Shown here in pieces: positions 61,684 through 64,000 of a DNA stretch of 64,000 nt; the stretch's first letter is position 1; each line of letters begins with the position of its first letter. The stretch covers positions 1,149,731-1,213,730 of the forward strand of contig NZ_BMXF01000001.1 of assembly GCF_014651615.1 (NCBI RefSeq). Reading direction: 5' to 3'. The DNA is from Persicitalea jodogahamensis. Its GTDB lineage: Bacteria; Bacteroidota; Bacteroidia; Cytophagales; Spirosomataceae. The notes below the pieces were generated by a model. That model worked only from the letters and a program-made list of their open reading frames with translations. It did not search any database and was not told the DNA's origin. The translations under genes were made by a program, and so were the position numbers.

Positions 61684-64000
61684 ATGAAAAAAATACTTTT
61701 AATCGTAGGTCTCGCGTTTGGCTGCTCGGCATTGTATGCCCAGGGGGTCCAAACCGGAGACAACAATACGGCTGACGTAAATTCAACTGCCAGCACGAAT
61801 CCAAATAGTAGTGTTACCATAACTCAATTAAACGGATGGCAAACTGTGTTTGTGACCCAGGGACCGGATGGTAACTACCTAGGCGGAGAGTTAACAACCG
61901 TTACGCGTCAGCGTAACATCGGTGCCTTCTCGCAGTCAATGGATAACTACATCTGGATCAACCAGACAGGTGCAGGTAATTCAATCGATGCGGATCAGGT
62001 AGGGCACACCAATACGGCCATTCTCAGGCAGTTAGTAGGTGCCAACAACTCGACGATCACAACCAATCAATTGGGAACCAGAAACTCCCTAATTGTCAAT
62101 CAACGGTTCGGTACCAATAACAGTGCTACTGTAAATCAGGGTCCTGCGATTGCTGGTACTGCATTCGATGTCCCTTCAACCAATTTTCCTTCGATTGGCC
62201 AGTCTACCCGGAACATGGTGACGCTCAATCAGAATGGAGACAATGCGACTGCCACTATCAATCAGACGGGTAGTTCAGCCTTTGTGGATGCCGAACAAAA
62301 AGGGGGGACAGAAGGTGCTAACCAGCTGAACATCGATATGTCCAATTTCGGTGGTGCAAAGGTAGTGCAGAGTGGTAACCTTAACACCATCGATATTGAT
62401 CAGCAGAGCTACCAGACCGCAATTGTCGAACAGGGCGACCTATCCTCGAATGGTACAGTAACTATCAATCAGGGTAATATTGCGACTGACAACACGCGAA
62501 ACACAGCCAAGGTTTACCAATACAGAGGTGATAACAACGTCGCAACTGTAAATCAAAACGCTGTTACTTCGGAGAGAAACGAAGCTACTATCGAGCAGTC
62601 TGGCACTAAACAAGGTGCTGGAACTGAGAGTGAGGTTACGGTAACCCAAACCGGAAAATCCAGCCGGGTATTTGTAGAACAGCTGGAGGGCGGATCCAAT
62701 AATGATGTTACGCTAACCCAAACCGGTTCTCAAATAGGATTCGGTAGTGAGGCGTGGGTGCAGCAGAGCGGTACGGGTAATGAATTCGACGCTACGCAAA
62801 CGGGTAATAACAATAGCATCGGCCAAACTGTCGACGCAAGTGGTTTTACTACGGGCTATGCTCTACAACAAGGTCAAAATAACGAGGTCGATATTGATCA
62901 AGAAGGTAGCAAGAACCAAGCTGCTATTTCGCAGGATGGTTCTGATAACACGATTGATATCGAGCAGGATAGTGAGGATTTTAATGCGGTTGGCAACAGG
63001 GCCACGGCCATGCAAGGTCAGGGTAGTACCGATAGCAGCATCGAAATCGACCAGGGTGACGGAACTAACGAAGGCGACGGCAACGTAGCTGTGGTAATGC
63101 AGACGCGCGGTGATAACAACACGGCCATCGTTGATCAGTTGAATGAGAACACCGCTACAGTAACGCAGAGCGGCACCGAAGATGAAGATACGTCTACGGG
63201 CTCTATCGTCGACATCGATCAGTCTTCTAGCACTGGCGGTACGGCTACAGCTACGCAGTTGTCGGGTACTTACGGCAATTCGATTGATATTACCCAAGCG
63301 AAACTGAACAACACTGCTACTGTTACGCAAACTTCTGGTACTCTGAACGAAACTACTATCGATCAGCAGGACAATGACAACATGGCAATGGTTACGCAGG
63401 GTGGCAACCCTGATTCACCTGGCGGAACGGTGAATACTATCGACATCACGCAGAACTTCAAAGGTAACTCGGCTACTGTTACTCAGGCGGATGATGTTAC
63501 TGGAAGTGATGTTACCATTGAGCAGGATGATGACGATGAAGCTACTGTGACGCAATCCGACGGAGAGGCTCTTTCGGTGGATATCGTCCAGGAAGGCGTA
63601 CCAGGCGCTGGTAACGTAGCTACGGCGACGCAAACGGGCGAAAGCAATGATATTGATATCTCTCAGGATTCAAACGCTGGTTTGGCAGGTAGTTTGGCTG
63701 AGGTTGAACAGGGAGGTCAGGATAACTCTACCGACATCAACCAAAATGGCCCAGGCAACATTGCTACGGTGACTCAAGCCGGTGATGATAACGATATCGA
63801 TATCGATCAGGACAGCGAATCAGCTAGCGGTGCACCCAACGTGGCTTTCGCTAGCCAGGCTTCTACTACATCTGATGGGTCAATCACGATCGATCAGAGC
63901 GTCGGAAATGAAGGCGGCAACACTGCGATAGTTTCACAGACCCGCGGTGATGGCAACGAGGCGACGATCACACAGTTGAAAGACAACACGGCTACGATCA
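61684..64000 (+). CDS. Giant Asp-rich curlin-repeat protein, runs off the window
   Basis: From ATG 61684 (MKKILLIVGLAFGCSALYAQ) the frame has no stop to the end of the window, so at least 772 residues. Curlin-type repeats (NTATVNQ, ATITQSG, DIDQ) run throughout, and in the second half the I-x-I-x-Q strand becomes strongly acidic (DIDQ, EIDQ, TIEQDDDDEA). This makes an unusually large and acidic curlin, which may bind calcium or act as a long surface or nucleating subunit. Curli secretion genes (CsgG, E, F) would be expected just outside the window. Confidence 0.88.
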   Translation, partial: MKKILLIVGLAFGCSALYAQGVQTGDNNTADVNSTASTNPNSSVTITQLNGWQTVFVTQGPDGNYLGGELTTVTRQRNIGAFSQSMDNYIWINQTGAGNSIDADQVGHTNTAILRQLVGANNSTITTNQLGTRNSLIVNQRFGTNNSATVNQGPAIAGTAFDVPSTNFPSIGQSTRNMVTLNQNGDNATATINQTGSSAFVDAEQKGGTEGANQLNIDMSNFGGAKVVQSGNLNTIDIDQQSYQTAIVEQGDLSSNGTVTINQGNIATDNTRNTAKVYQYRGDNNVATVNQNAVTSERNEATIEQSGTKQGAGTESEVTVTQTGKSSRVFVEQLEGGSNNDVTLTQTGSQIGFGSEAWVQQSGTGNEFDATQTGNNNSIGQTVDASGFTTGYALQQGQNNEVDIDQEGSKNQAAISQDGSDNTIDIEQDSEDFNAVGNRATAMQGQGSTDSSIEIDQGDGTNEGDGNVAVVMQTRGDNNTAIVDQLNENTATVTQSGTEDEDTSTGSIVDIDQSSSTGGTATATQLSGTYGNSIDITQAKLNNTATVTQTSGTLNETTIDQQDNDNMAMVTQGGNPDSPGGTVNTIDITQNFKGNSATVTQADDVTGSDVTIEQDDDDEATVTQSDGEALSVDIVQEGVPGAGNVATATQTGESNDIDISQDSNAGLAGSLAEVEQGGQDNSTDINQNGPGNIATVTQAGDDNDIDIDQDSESASGAPNVAFASQASTTSDGSITIDQSVGNEGGNTAIVSQTRGDGNEATITQLKDNTATI

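Overview
Origin. The window fits a Bacteroidota genome, most likely order Cytophagales (Spirosoma/Dyadobacter-like; the family is inference). Nine predicted secreted proteins end in a type IX secretion (T9SS) type A sorting domain. SprB repeats, 7TM-DISM hybrid kinases, creatininase, DUF1080 and DUF2141 proteins, curlin-repeat proteins and TAnnTTTG promoter elements all point the same way. No rRNA, tRNA, CRISPR, transposase or phage genome was seen.

Layout. 1-10 kb is mostly housekeeping and metabolism: the end of a pseudouridine synthase gene, a frameshifted T9SS protein, a creatininase-family hydrolase, a ceramidase-like hydrolase, a thioesterase, a lipoprotein, two DUF2141 proteins and a penicillin-acylase-family enzyme. 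10-33 kb is a run of large minus-strand T9SS surface proteins (VCBS/DUF11, glycine-rich, FG-GAP plus SprB, fibronectin plus SprB, Ig-like). It is interrupted by a regulatory group: a membrane-anchored LuxR protein, a NarL-type response regulator and its 7TM histidine kinase. 33-55 kb holds three hybrid sensor kinase/AraC regulators, each followed by a T9SS surface protein gene, plus a four-gene operon with a phospholipase-C-like protein. 55-58.5 kb has an ABC exporter, a DUF1080 protein and a small HigA-like protein. 59-64 kb is a curli-like locus: a CsgD-like regulator, a 50-residue peptide resembling a lasso-peptide precursor, and two curlin-repeat proteins, the second running off the window.

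Main new observation. Five intergenic sites, each exactly 118 bp (36047-36164, 38538-38655, 43209-43326, 46712-46829, 52351-52468), share one architecture: four 14-bp boxes (minus-strand consensus TGCAACAATAGTGC) at fixed spacing, then a 23-bp gap, then a Bacteroidota -7 element. Three lie just after the stop codon of a hybrid kinase/AraC gene. The box sequence diverges at the site next to the most divergent kinase. Two of the cassettes also encode a near-identical 46-residue exported acidic peptide immediately ahead of the surface-protein gene. I infer a family of surface-protein cassettes, each made of a sensor/regulator, an operator array, a small peptide and a T9SS adhesin, with two further arrays outside the cassettes (one ahead of the phospholipase operon, one ahead of a short possible transcript).

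A second observation is a conserved module of about 40 residues before the T9SS domain in all nine surface proteins. One copy keeps a His-rich form and eight have lost every histidine while keeping the cysteines.
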